Assembly: GCF_004014805.1 (NCBI RefSeq)
Contig: NZ_ATDN01000021.1
Coordinates: 31,534-95,533 of the forward strand
DNA length: 64,000 nucleotides
Source: Mycolicibacterium elephantis DSM 44368
Lineage (GTDB): Bacteria; Actinomycetota; Actinomycetes; Mycobacteriales; Mycobacteriaceae
Reading direction: 5' to 3'
This document shows positions 37,854 through 46,381 of the stretch, piece after piece. Both the position numbers and the translations under genes were made by a program. Within the stretch, counting starts at the first letter, position 1. Each line of letters starts with the position of its first letter. Under the pieces are notes generated by a model, which was not told where the DNA came from, did not search any database, and saw only the letters and a list, made by a program, of their open reading frames with translations.

Positions 37854-39236
37854 ATGGCAAGAGGTGCGTTCGGGCGGAGCGACTCCGAGGTCGACCTGCT
37901 GGTCCGCGGCATGCGGTCCGGCATCGCGATCGTGGGCTTCGGGTACATCGGCACGGTGATCGGTGCGGTACTGGCCGATCGTGGTTGGCCCGTCACCGGA
38001 ATCGATGTGCGGCAAAATGTCGTCGACGAGATCAACCTGGGCAAGACCACGGTCCCCGAGCCCGGCCTTGACGAGCTCGTCGCCAACAGTGTCCGAATGG
38101 GCCGGCTCCGCGCGACATCCGACTTCGGAGCCCTCGCCGACAACGATTTCGTCATCGTGACGGTCGGCACGCCATTGGGCCCGGATTACGAGCCCATCGT
38201 CGATGACATCAAGGCGGCCGCGCGGGCCGTCGGCGAACATGTGCGGACCGGCCACCTCATCGTCCTCAAGAGCACGGTGCCACCCGACACCACCGAAAAC
38301 CTCGTGCGACCCATCCTCGAAGAGGCCTCTGGGCTTCGCGCCGGGGTCGACTTCGGGCTGGCGTTCTGTCCGGAACGGATCGCCGAAGGCCAAGCCATCC
38401 ACGAACTGACGTCGATTCCCGTCGTGGTCGGTGCTGTCGACGAGCGCAGCGCCCGCGCCTGCGCCACCCTGTGGCGGCACGCGCTCGGAGTGGACTCCGT
38501 TGTCGTCGACGACCCCCGGACCGCCGAGATGGTCAAGCTGGCCGACAACCTGTGGGTGGATCTCAACGTCGCACTGGCCAACGAGCTGGCCAAACTGTGT
38601 GACCAGCTCGGGATGGACGCGCTGCAGGTCATCGAGGCGGCCAACACCATGCCGAAAGGCGGCGCCCCGGTGAACATCTTGCGGCCGAGCATGGGCGTCG
38701 GCGGCTATTGCCTGACCAAGGATCCGTGGTTCCTCAATCACCTGGGCCAGTCCGTCGGGCTGGACCTGGCCATCCCTCGGACCTCCAGAACCGTCAACGA
38801 CACCATGCCCGCCTACACCTACGGGTTGCTCACCGAACTCCTCGCCGCACAGGGCAAGACGATCGAAACCAGCAAAATCGCCGTGCTGGGCATCGCGTTC
38901 AAGAACAACACCGGTGATTGCCGGCTCACCCCGACGAAATACATCGTCTCGATGCTCGAGGAATCCGGTTGTCAGCTCTCCGTTCACGATCCGTGGGTCG
39001 TTGACGAGGAGGCCCACGCGGTGACGAAGATCCCCCTCACGCCCGACATCGAGTCCGCGGTCAAAGATGCCGACGCCCTGATGGTGCTCGCCGGACACCG
39101 CCAGTTTCACCAGATCCCGCTGACCAAGTTGGCTGACCTGACCAGCGTCGAATGCGTGTTCCTCGACGGACGGAACAGCTTCGACCCCGCGGCCGTGCGC
39201 GCGGCCGGCTTCGTCTACAAGGGCGTTGGCCGGTAG
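37854..39236 (+). CDS. Nucleotide-sugar (UDP-glucose type) 6-dehydrogenase
   Basis: A 460-residue enzyme that oxidises the C6 alcohol of a UDP-sugar to a carboxylate in two NAD-dependent steps. The N-terminal NAD motif is IVGFGYIGTVIGAVLADRGW. LKSTVPPDTTENLVRP and CPERIAEGQAIHEL are substrate-binding segments. EMVKLADNLWVDLNVALANELAKLC is the central helix, and GVGGYCLTKDPWF contains the catalytic Cys286. A C-terminal domain (IAVLGIAFKNNTGDCRLTP) follows. The PWF variant after CLTKDP is seen in the UDP-GlcNAc/ManNAc dehydrogenase branch as well as UDP-glucose enzymes, so the substrate is not fixed. An in-frame ATG 57 bases downstream is an alternative start. It begins a three-gene plus-strand operon with the decarboxylase and GT1 copy D. 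Confidence 0.88.
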   Translation: MARGAFGRSDSEVDLLVRGMRSGIAIVGFGYIGTVIGAVLADRGWPVTGIDVRQNVVDEINLGKTTVPEPGLDELVANSVRMGRLRATSDFGALADNDFVIVTVGTPLGPDYEPIVDDIKAAARAVGEHVRTGHLIVLKSTVPPDTTENLVRPILEEASGLRAGVDFGLAFCPERIAEGQAIHELTSIPVVVGAVDERSARACATLWRHALGVDSVVVDDPRTAEMVKLADNLWVDLNVALANELAKLCDQLGMDALQVIEAANTMPKGGAPVNILRPSMGVGGYCLTKDPWFLNHLGQSVGLDLAIPRTSRTVNDTMPAYTYGLLTELLAAQGKTIETSKIAVLGIAFKNNTGDCRLTPTKYIVSMLEESGCQLSVHDPWVVDEEAHAVTKIPLTPDIESAVKDADALMVLAGHRQFHQIPLTKLADLTSVECVFLDGRNSFDPAAVRAAGFVYKGVGR

Positions 39237-39276
39237 CCGGCCGGTCGACAGCCCTGCATCGAACAGAAAGAACATT

Positions 39277-40290
39277 ATGTCCAATGTCGTCGTGACGGGC
39301 GGATACGGCTTCGTCGGTTCGCACCTGGTGACCGCGTTGCTGAACCGGGGCGACACGGTCACGGTTTTCGACTTCGCCAAGAACACCCGCGACACCAGCA
39401 TCGACTTCGACCGGCATCCCAACTTCCGGTTCATGCAAGGCGACGTCACCGACCGAGCCGCTCTCGAAACGGCCATCACCCCTGACGTCGACAAGGTCTT
39501 TCACCTGGCCTCGGTTGTCGGCGTCAACAAGTATGTCGAGGATCCGCTGCGGGTCGTCGACGTCAGCGTGATCGGCACCCGCAACGTCTTGGAGTTGTGC
39601 CATCGGCACGGGGCGCGGGTGGTGTTCACCAGCACGTCGGAGGTGTACGGCAAGAACCCGAACACACCATGGGCCGAAGACGACGACCGCGTAGTCGGTT
39701 CGACGAGGACCGCCCGCTGGAGCTACAGCACCAGCAAGGCCATGGCCGAACACATGGTCTTCGCGATGCACGAGGCCCACGGGCTGCCGGTGACGGTGGT
39801 GCGGTTCTTCAACGTCTACGGACCCCGGCAGAACCCGATCTTCGTGATTTCCAAGAGCATTCACCGCATCCTCAACGGTCGTGAGCCGTTGCTGTATGAC
39901 TCGGGCAACCAGACACGCTGTTTCACCTATGTCGATGACGCGGTGGCCGGCACGCTGCTCGCCGCGGACGGCGACGCGGGGATCGGTGAGGCGTTCAACA
40001 TCGGCAGCATGACCGAGACGACCATGCGGGACGCGGTCGATCTGGCCATCAAGATCGCGAAGGTCGACTCGGTGTCGAGTACCGAGGCGTTCGACACCGC
40101 GGTGAGCTACGGGGATCGCTACGAGGACATCCCCCGTCGTGTCCCGGATTCGACCAAGGCGCAGCGGTTGCTGGGTTGGCGCCTGCAGGTCGACCTGGAG
40201 GAGGGCCTACGCCGCACCATCGAGTGGGCCCGGACCAACCCGTGGTATCTCGAAGAGCCCCCCGGCAACGGTCAGGACCAGCGCCGCTGA
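39277..40290 (+). CDS. SDR nucleotide-sugar decarboxylase/epimerase (UDP-xylose synthase-like)
   Basis: A 337-residue extended SDR protein. NAD motif TGGYGFVGSHL is at residues 7-17. The active site reads FTSTSEVYG with Thr120, Ser121 and Glu122, and WSYSTSKAMAEHM with Tyr150 and Lys154. The Ser-Glu pair before VYG is the arrangement of UDP-glucuronate decarboxylases (UDP-xylose synthase, ArnA), whereas 4-epimerases usually have another residue in place of Glu. FFNVYGPRQNP and SGNQTRCFTYVDDAVAG also fit that branch. It follows the dehydrogenase by 40 bases, so UDP-glucose to UDP-glucuronate to UDP-pentose is a plausible route. A 4-epimerase role is the main alternative. Its stop overlaps the next start by one base (TGATG). 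Confidence 0.82.
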   Translation: MSNVVVTGGYGFVGSHLVTALLNRGDTVTVFDFAKNTRDTSIDFDRHPNFRFMQGDVTDRAALETAITPDVDKVFHLASVVGVNKYVEDPLRVVDVSVIGTRNVLELCHRHGARVVFTSTSEVYGKNPNTPWAEDDDRVVGSTRTARWSYSTSKAMAEHMVFAMHEAHGLPVTVVRFFNVYGPRQNPIFVISKSIHRILNGREPLLYDSGNQTRCFTYVDDAVAGTLLAADGDAGIGEAFNIGSMTETTMRDAVDLAIKIAKVDSVSSTEAFDTAVSYGDRYEDIPRRVPDSTKAQRLLGWRLQVDLEEGLRRTIEWARTNPWYLEEPPGNGQDQRR

Positions 40291-41570
40291 TGAAGTTCGT
40301 CCTGGCGAACTGGGGAACTCGGGGTGAAGTGGAACCCTACGCCGCCCTCTCCCGGGAACTCGTGAGCCGAGGGCACGACGTACACCTGGTGGTCGGGCCT
40401 GAACTGGTCGATTTCGCCAAATCCTCGGGCGCCGAGGCCGTCGCCTTTGGGCCGACATTGGACGCAGTGATCGAGCCTCACCACAAGTACTGGAGCCTGT
40501 TCTTCAGCAAGCCCTGGCAACTCCGGGAATTGAACAGGTTGTTATACGAGTTCGCGGCGCCCCTGAGTGAATACCGAGAACAGGTCAGAGAGACGCTGTC
40601 GGCGCTCTGCGCCGGAACCGACCTGCTGCTCACCGGGATGAACTACGAGGAAGTCGCATCGAATGTCGTAGAGTGCTGCGGTACCCCGTTGGCCACGCTG
40701 CAACATTTCCCGTTGCGCATCAACGGTTATCTCGTGCCGTTCCTGTCACCGCGTCTGGGCCGCTCGACAATGGCTGCCGCCGAGTGGCTGACCTGGCGGG
40801 GGCACAAAGCCGAGGACGACGCCGAACGTCTCGCCCTCGGCTTGCCGAAGGCCACCGGCCATTGGGCACAACGGATTGACGCACTGGATGCGATGGAAAT
40901 CCAGGCCTACGACGCGCTGTGCTACCCGGGGCTGGCGGATGAATGGACGCCGTGGAATGACCAAGAGATCCCCAGACGACCGTTTGTCGGAGCGCTGACG
41001 ATGGAGTTGCCTGCCGACGACGACACCGAGATCGCGTCATGGATCGCTGCGGGAACGCCGCCGATATTCTTCGGCTTCGGCAGCATGCCGCTCGATTCCG
41101 CTGCTGCCGACACGATCGCGATGATCGCCGGCGCGTGCAACCAACTTGGGGAGCGAGCACTGATCGGCGCGGGCTGGACAGATTTCGGCAAGGTCCCGCA
41201 GTACGACCACGTCAAGATCGTTGGCGCACTGAACTACGCGGAGATCTTTCCGGCATGTCGCGCGATCGTTCACCACGGTGGCTCGGGCACCACCAACGCG
41301 GGTCTGCGCTCCGGACGACCGACGATGATCCTCTGGATGCTGCCCGACCAGGCGTGTTGGGCGGCTCGTCTCAAGAAACTCAAAGTCGGTACCGGGCGGC
41401 GCTTCTCGGCAACCACTGAGAAGACGTTGGTTGCAGACCTGCGGACTATCCTCGCTCCGGAATATCTCGTCCGCGCCCAGCAACTCGCAGCGAAAATGAC
41501 GAAACCGGCCGACAGTGTCGCCGCCGCGGCGGACCTGGCGGAGAGGTTCGCGCTCTCGCGTCGCGGCTGA
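40290..41570 (+). CDS. GT1-family (UGT-type) glycosyltransferase, copy D
   Basis: A 426-residue GT-B enzyme beginning MKFVLANWGTRGEVEPYAAL; note GEVEP instead of the GDVEP of its four paralogs. Hinge segments are MEIQAYDALCYPGLADEW and FFGFGSMPLDSAAADTIAM, and the donor motif is VHHGGSGTTNAGLRSGRPT. The start is fixed by its one-base overlap with the upstream decarboxylase gene, with which it is translationally coupled. That coupling makes it the best candidate in the window to use the sugar produced by the dehydrogenase/decarboxylase pair. It is convergent with the DrrABC exporter genes, two bases apart. Confidence 0.9.
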   Translation: MKFVLANWGTRGEVEPYAALSRELVSRGHDVHLVVGPELVDFAKSSGAEAVAFGPTLDAVIEPHHKYWSLFFSKPWQLRELNRLLYEFAAPLSEYREQVRETLSALCAGTDLLLTGMNYEEVASNVVECCGTPLATLQHFPLRINGYLVPFLSPRLGRSTMAAAEWLTWRGHKAEDDAERLALGLPKATGHWAQRIDALDAMEIQAYDALCYPGLADEWTPWNDQEIPRRPFVGALTMELPADDDTEIASWIAAGTPPIFFGFGSMPLDSAAADTIAMIAGACNQLGERALIGAGWTDFGKVPQYDHVKIVGALNYAEIFPACRAIVHHGGSGTTNAGLRSGRPTMILWMLPDQACWAARLKKLKVGTGRRFSATTEKTLVADLRTILAPEYLVRAQQLAAKMTKPADSVAAAADLAERFALSRRG

Positions 41571-41572
41571 AA

Positions 41573-42373
41573 TCAGCCACGCACCCCGCCGGACTCGGCA
41601 GCCGTCCGGTAATTCCGGATAGTCAGCGGCCCGATTATCGCGCCAAGGCCAACGGTCCAGACGACGCCCCAGAACAGGGGCCACAGCGGCAGACCACCTT
41701 GAGCAAGCGTTCGCATCGACTCCACGATCGGATCCATCGGCTGGAATCGAAGAAGCGGCCACATCCATGAGGGCAGCGATTCGACGGGCGGTGAGCCGGA
41801 GCTGGCGAACACCGCGGTGATCGCGGGCAGCCCCAGCCAGATCAGCACGGTGCCGTCCTTGGCGCGCACCGCGAGTGCGATCACCGCCATCGCAAACACC
41901 ACCACCACCATCACCGGCACCAGCAGGTACAGAAGCAGTTCGAGTGGGCCGCCTTGGAACCGAAGCCCCAACCCGATACCGACCACGGTGATCAAGGCCG
42001 TGCTCAAGAGCGTCCGCGCCGCTTCGGCGATGAGCCGGCCGGTCAGCGCGCTGGCGCGGTTCACCGGCAACACCCACAATCTGCTGAGCAGGCCTATGTC
42101 GCGTTCGAAGGACAGGGTGAGGCCGACCGCGATCGCTCCGGAGAATGCGCCAGCGATCGCGCAGGTGGGCACCAAACCGTAAAGGCTGTCCGTCCCGGTG
42201 ATGCGCAATACCGACTTGCCGATGAGCAAGTAGTACGTGATCAGCAGGAATGTCGGGAACACCAACGCCTGGATCGGCACCAGGGGATCGCGACGCCAAT
42301 GAGTGAATTGCTGTCCCGCGAATACCAGGCTTTCCGAGAGCAGCGAGGTACGCACCGGCGCCTCTGTGGTCAT
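41573..42373 (-). CDS. DrrC-like ABC-2 transporter permease
   Basis: A 266-residue membrane protein with six hydrophobic segments, typical of ABC-2 export permeases. The N-terminus MTTEAPVRTSLLSESLVFAGQQF is followed by a conserved entry helix (RRDPLVPIQALVFPTFLLITYYLLIG). A LSFERDIGLLSRLWVLPVNRASALTGRL segment is the cytoplasmic loop characteristic of DrrB/DrrC proteins. The start overlaps the stop of the preceding permease by four bases (ATGA). It is the last gene of the ATPase-permease-permease operon. DrrABC systems take part in PDIM export in M. tuberculosis and lie beside GPL serovar genes in M. avium. Confidence 0.88.
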   Translation of the reverse strand: MTTEAPVRTSLLSESLVFAGQQFTHWRRDPLVPIQALVFPTFLLITYYLLIGKSVLRITGTDSLYGLVPTCAIAGAFSGAIAVGLTLSFERDIGLLSRLWVLPVNRASALTGRLIAEAARTLLSTALITVVGIGLGLRFQGGPLELLLYLLVPVMVVVVFAMAVIALAVRAKDGTVLIWLGLPAITAVFASSGSPPVESLPSWMWPLLRFQPMDPIVESMRTLAQGGLPLWPLFWGVVWTVGLGAIIGPLTIRNYRTAAESGGVRG

Positions 42374-43125
42374 AATGCCCGCCTTTGCACCCGTACTGCG
42401 ATCACCCCGAAGATCAGAAGCAGGCCAAGGCACCACGCCACGCTGCTCATCAAGCTGCTCACCGCGACGTGGCCCGCGGCAAGTCCGCGCAAGGCGTCGG
42501 TCACCTGCGAGACGGGCTGGTGTCGAACGAAGCCATGCAGCCACTCGGGAAACGAATCGACGGGCGCCATTCCGGTCGACAACATGATGAGGATCATCTG
42601 GGGAACGAGAAGAATCTGACTGGCTCCGCCGCTCCTGCCGATCGAGGCACCCGAGATGCTCACACCGGTCGCATCCGCGGCAAGCGACAGTGCCAGTGTC
42701 AAGACGAGCACAAGAATCGTGAAAATCGCCAAATGGCCGAAACCACCGAGCATTCGGAAGCCGAACGCGTAGCCGACACCGATCGTGACGACAAGGGCGA
42801 TGGCGCCGCGGATGAGGCAGTACAGCATACGAGCGACCAACGGCGTCAATGTGGAAAGCGGCATCGTGCGGAACCGAAGTCCCAACTCGGAGGAATGGTC
42901 TCGGGCAGCCCGGTCGACGGTGGTCAGCGCGCCGAGCAACGTCACCTGGACGATGATGACGGGCAGCAGGTACTGGGGGTAGCCGATACCGCCGGTGTCG
43001 ATCACGTTGCGCAGCGCGAAATTGAACACGATGAAGATGCCCGCGGGTGCCAACACCGCGAACGGCATGTCGCTGCGCAGGGTCTCCCGCACCATGCGTT
43101 CGGTGAGAACGGCGACTGCGGTCAC
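42370..43125 (-). CDS. DrrB-like ABC-2 transporter permease
   Basis: A 251-residue six-helix export permease. It begins VTAVAVLTERMVRETLRSD and contains FAVLAPAGIFIVFNFALRNVI as the first membrane segment. SELGLRFRTMPLSTLTPLVARMLYC is the conserved cytoplasmic loop, and the end contains EWLHGFVRHQPVSQVTDALRGL, an ABC-2 signature. The start is the GTG that overlaps the ATPase stop by four bases (GTGA). The open frame extends upstream antisense to the ATPase, but that part is not protein-like. It forms a heterodimer with the next permease by analogy to DrrB and DrrC. Confidence 0.88.
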   Translation of the reverse strand: MTAVAVLTERMVRETLRSDMPFAVLAPAGIFIVFNFALRNVIDTGGIGYPQYLLPVIIVQVTLLGALTTVDRAARDHSSELGLRFRTMPLSTLTPLVARMLYCLIRGAIALVVTIGVGYAFGFRMLGGFGHLAIFTILVLVLTLALSLAADATGVSISGASIGRSGGASQILLVPQMILIMLSTGMAPVDSFPEWLHGFVRHQPVSQVTDALRGLAAGHVAVSSLMSSVAWCLGLLLIFGVIAVRVQRRAL

Positions 43126-44051
43126 GCGGTCATACTGCCTGTGAGATGTAGGAATACCTCGTCCAACGACGGCTTGCGCAACGAGATGTCGGCGAGTTCG
43201 ACGTCGAGCTGGTCGACCCGCCGGAACACCTCGCTCAGCGTTGCAATACCGTTGGGCGCCAGCACCGTAACGGTGTTGGCCTCTTCGTCGGCTTGGGCGT
43301 CCTCGAGATCTGCCACCGCGGCGAAGACCTTCGTCAGGTCGGCGGGGTTGACCGGACTTACTGTGCAGTAGCTGATTCCGACACGGCTCTTGAGGTCTTC
43401 GGCGGTCCCGGTCGCGATGACACGACCGTGGTCGATGACGACGATCGAATCGCTGAGCACGTCGGCTTCCTCGAGGTACTGCGTGGTGAGCAGAACCGTC
43501 ACACCCTCGGCCGCCAACGACGACACGAGGTCCCACACACTGCGGCGGCTACGGGGGTCCAAGCCGGTCGTCGGCTCGTCGAGGAAGAGCACCTTCGGGG
43601 GCACCACAAGGGCGGCGGCGATGTCGATGCGCCGGCGCATCCCTCCGGAATAGGTGACCACGCTGCGGTCCGCGGCCTCGACCAGGTCGAACTGTTCGAT
43701 CAAGGCGTCGGCTCGCGCGTTCGCCGCTTTGCGGCGCAGTCCGCGCAGCCGACTGAACATGACCAAGTTCTCCCGTCCGGTCAGCTGCCAGTCGATGGCG
43801 GCGACCTGCCCGGTCGTTGCTATTGACGCGCGCACCCCGGCCGGGTTCTTGACGACGTCATGACCGGCTACGACCGCTTTCCCGTACGTCGGTCGCATCA
43901 AGGTGGACAGGATGTTGATCGTGGTCGTCTTGCCCGCACCGTTTTGGCCGAGCAGCGCGCACACCGACCCTGCGGCAACGGAAAAGCTGACGTCCTGCAG
44001 GGCAAGTATCGTCCCGTCGAACGTCTTCGCGATACCGTCAAGCTCGATCAC
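43122..44051 (-). CDS. DrrA-like ABC transporter ATPase
   Basis: A 309-residue ATPase of the daunorubicin-resistance type. Walker A is GQNGAGKTTT near residues 35-44, the signature is YSGGMRRRIDIA, Walker B is VLFLDEPTTGLD, and the switch region reads TTQYLEEAD with Gln in place of the usual His, as in DrrA. A C-terminal domain of about 90 residues (KSRVGISYCTVSP to FLHLTGS) is typical of the family. The start is a GTG. A GGTCAATATTC stretch lies immediately upstream. It energises export through the two permeases encoded downstream; the cargo may be the finished glycolipid or a precursor. Confidence 0.92.
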   Translation of the reverse strand: MIELDGIAKTFDGTILALQDVSFSVAAGSVCALLGQNGAGKTTTINILSTLMRPTYGKAVVAGHDVVKNPAGVRASIATTGQVAAIDWQLTGRENLVMFSRLRGLRRKAANARADALIEQFDLVEAADRSVVTYSGGMRRRIDIAAALVVPPKVLFLDEPTTGLDPRSRRSVWDLVSSLAAEGVTVLLTTQYLEEADVLSDSIVVIDHGRVIATGTAEDLKSRVGISYCTVSPVNPADLTKVFAAVADLEDAQADEEANTVTVLAPNGIATLSEVFRRVDQLDVELADISLRKPSLDEVFLHLTGSMTA

Positions 44052-44132
44052 GAATATTGACCATAGCGTTAGCGGAGATGCTCCGGGCGAAGTAGTGATG
44101 TCTTTGTCCGGTCGGCGCTGCAGGGTGTTTCG

Positions 44133-45185
44133 TCATTCGCCGATCCAGTCGAGGAGTGCGCGCGTACCCTCGCCGAGCGACCACTTCGGGCGCCAGTTGA
44201 GTTCCCTCATCGCCTGCTCGACGTCGCATTTCGCGGCGCGAACGTCGCCGTCGCGAAACTTCGCTACGACAACCGGTTCGGGGGCGTCGCAGAGGGTCGC
44301 GAGCTGTCGGGCGAGTTCATGGATGGTGGTCGGGACGCCAGAACCGATGTCGACGCAGCGGGACTGCGCCGCGGGCTCCTCGATCGCTGAGAAGAGGGCC
44401 TCGACGACGTCGTCGATGTACACGAAATCGCGCACGATACGGCCGTCCTCGTAGACCTCCAAGACCTGGCGTTGCCGGCCCAAGCGCGCGAAGAGCGCAA
44501 CGATTCCGGTGTAGGAATTCGTCAGCGACTGTCCCGGCCCGTAGACGTTCTGCAGGCGCAGCACGCTGAGCCTGGTGTCGTGGGCGGCTGTCCAGGCGGC
44601 CAGGATGTGTTCCTGCGCAAGTTTGGTCGCGGCATAGACGTTGGTGGGTCGAGGTTCGGTTCGCCCGGCACTGCTCGCGAGTGCGGTGGCGGGTTCTCCT
44701 GTCGGCCCTTGGGGATCCCAAACGCCCGCGGCCAGCTGGGCATGACTGCGTGGCGGTGGATAGAAGACATCGGTCCCGGACTGCCAGGCTCCCTCACCGT
44801 AGACGGCACGTGAAGATGCCAACACCAGCTGGTCGGGCACGTGCCCGCAGCGGCTCAATGCGTCGAGAAGCTGGGTGGTTCCGACCACGTTGACCGAACC
44901 GTGCCGGCTGGCCTCCGAAAGTGATTGCGCCGTCCCGGTCTCTGCCGCCAAGTGCACGATCTGCGTGGGTTTGAACAGGCGCAGGACCACGTCGCAATCA
45001 GGCGCATGGGTGACGTCGCCGGTGAAAAGCCGCACTGGTGACGGCAGATCGATGGCCGTGTGTTCGGCGTGTACCTGGGGATGCAGGATGTCCATCACCG
45101 CGACGTCATAGCCGGCTTCGACGAGACGACGCGCAAGTGCCGACCCGATGAATCCGGCCCCGCCGGTGATGAGGATGGACGTCAT
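44133..45185 (-). CDS. NAD-dependent sugar epimerase/dehydratase (extended SDR)
   Basis: A 350-residue extended SDR protein. NAD motif [22 protein letters not shown] is at the N-terminus. The active site has LASSRAVYGEG and, after a 45-residue insertion rich in Pro/Ala/Gly, NVYAATKLAQEHIL with the Tyr/Lys pair. LQNVYGPGQSLTNSYTGIV and VRDFVYIDDVVEALFSA complete the family pattern. The SSRAVYG arrangement resembles 4-epimerases and dTDP-6-deoxyhexose-modifying enzymes more than dehydratases. The substrate could be a dTDP- or UDP-sugar of this pathway. It lies upstream of the ABC ATPase on the same strand, 81 bases away. Confidence 0.82.
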   Translation of the reverse strand: MTSILITGGAGFIGSALARRLVEAGYDVAVMDILHPQVHAEHTAIDLPSPVRLFTGDVTHAPDCDVVLRLFKPTQIVHLAAETGTAQSLSEASRHGSVNVVGTTQLLDALSRCGHVPDQLVLASSRAVYGEGAWQSGTDVFYPPPRSHAQLAAGVWDPQGPTGEPATALASSAGRTEPRPTNVYAATKLAQEHILAAWTAAHDTRLSVLRLQNVYGPGQSLTNSYTGIVALFARLGRQRQVLEVYEDGRIVRDFVYIDDVVEALFSAIEEPAAQSRCVDIGSGVPTTIHELARQLATLCDAPEPVVVAKFRDGDVRAAKCDVEQAMRELNWRPKWSLGEGTRALLDWIGE

Positions 45186-45244
45186 GCTGTACCGATTCTT
45201 GGTCGGAAGGGAAATGCGGCGGACGAATATCGCATGACGGCTGA

Positions 45245-46381
45245 CTAACGGTTCCGGTTCAGTTCACCGAGGCCGGTGATTTCGAGGCTCACGGATTGCC
45301 GTTGTCCCGCGGCGCCCAGCAGAAAGAGGATGTCTCCTAAAGGAGCGCCCAGCCAGAAGCGCCAGAACCGGGGACGGAAAAACTTCCACAGGAAGCGGCC
45401 ATCCAACCAGTAAACCCCGATTGTGCCCAGGTAATAGAGCACGCGCTTCCAGCGCGCGGTGACCATCGCAAAGTTCATCTCCCAAATCTCGAGACCCCAA
45501 GCGCGATAACGCCATTCCAACCCATAGCGCTTCTGGAATTCATAGAACGCCCGCATCTCGCTGTTCGTGATCAAGTACTCGTCGAAGACGAGGATCGAGC
45601 CTTCGGTGAAGCGGTCCTTGCAGGTTTCCAGCGCGTGCAGACAGCTCTCGTACGAATCCAGATCCATGTGGAAGAGCCGGATGGGTGCCGTTGGCCGATC
45701 GGCCAAGAACGGCGCCAACGTCTCGTACGTGCTTCCCCGGATGAACTGCACATCGCGTCCGAGTTCGGTGGGCGTGCCGTCATGCAGGCTCACGCCGGTA
45801 TCGCGCATCACACGCTTTGCAAGTGGGTCCGACAGCGAGAAGGTGCCCCGTTTGATGAGTACCTGCTCTTCGATCAGCCAGTCTTCGACAAGGCCCTCGA
45901 AGGTGTCGAAGCCATACACCTTGCGTCCGGAGAAGTCAGAAGTCAGCCTTGTGGACCAGCCGATCCAGACACCCAAATCGAGGAGCAGTTCGGAGTCGGG
46001 GTCGCTCTGTTTCGGCAGACGTGCTGCCTCCCACAACAATGTGTGTCCACGAATCCTGCGTCGACGCAGTTCCGAAAGTGAATCTTCAATAAAGGTGCGA
46101 TATTCCGGGTCGTATTCGCCAATGTCTTTGCTGTACTGGGTCGGCACGTAGCGGCCACGGGCGCGATAAAGCAACCGACCGATCAGCACCGACAGAATCA
46201 ATATGCCGATGACGGCGAGCAGAATGGGCAGGAAATAACAGGCGACCGCCAGGGCGATCGCGATCCCGGCAAGGACCGCTTTCCAAATCCGATGAATTGT
46301 CGTCCGGTCCGTGATGAGCCGGTCTGAGGCTTCTTTGTGTCCGGATTCTGACGCCGAGCGCACCGGGCCGATCTCAGGCAT
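45245..46381 (-). CDS. Membrane-anchored TylF-like methyltransferase
   Basis: A 378-residue protein with two adjacent hydrophobic segments near residues 38-75 (AVLAGIAIALAVACYFLPILLAVIGILILSVLIG region) followed by a cytosolic domain. That domain has LLLDLGVWIGWSTRLTSDF (SAM-binding), VYGFDTFEGLVEDW and LFHMDLDSYESCLHALETC, then GSILVFDEYLITN, all matching TylF-type O-methyltransferases. The C-terminus has further hydrophobic stretches (RVLYYLGTIGVYWL, FWRFWLGAPLGDILFLLGAAG). The ATG at 46381 overlaps the preceding DUF2505 gene by eight bases. Membrane attachment would suit a lipid-linked acceptor. The longer open frame upstream is antisense-like and rejected. Confidence 0.78.
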   Translation of the reverse strand: MPEIGPVRSASESGHKEASDRLITDRTTIHRIWKAVLAGIAIALAVACYFLPILLAVIGILILSVLIGRLLYRARGRYVPTQYSKDIGEYDPEYRTFIEDSLSELRRRRIRGHTLLWEAARLPKQSDPDSELLLDLGVWIGWSTRLTSDFSGRKVYGFDTFEGLVEDWLIEEQVLIKRGTFSLSDPLAKRVMRDTGVSLHDGTPTELGRDVQFIRGSTYETLAPFLADRPTAPIRLFHMDLDSYESCLHALETCKDRFTEGSILVFDEYLITNSEMRAFYEFQKRYGLEWRYRAWGLEIWEMNFAMVTARWKRVLYYLGTIGVYWLDGRFLWKFFRPRFWRFWLGAPLGDILFLLGAAGQRQSVSLEITGLGELNRNR

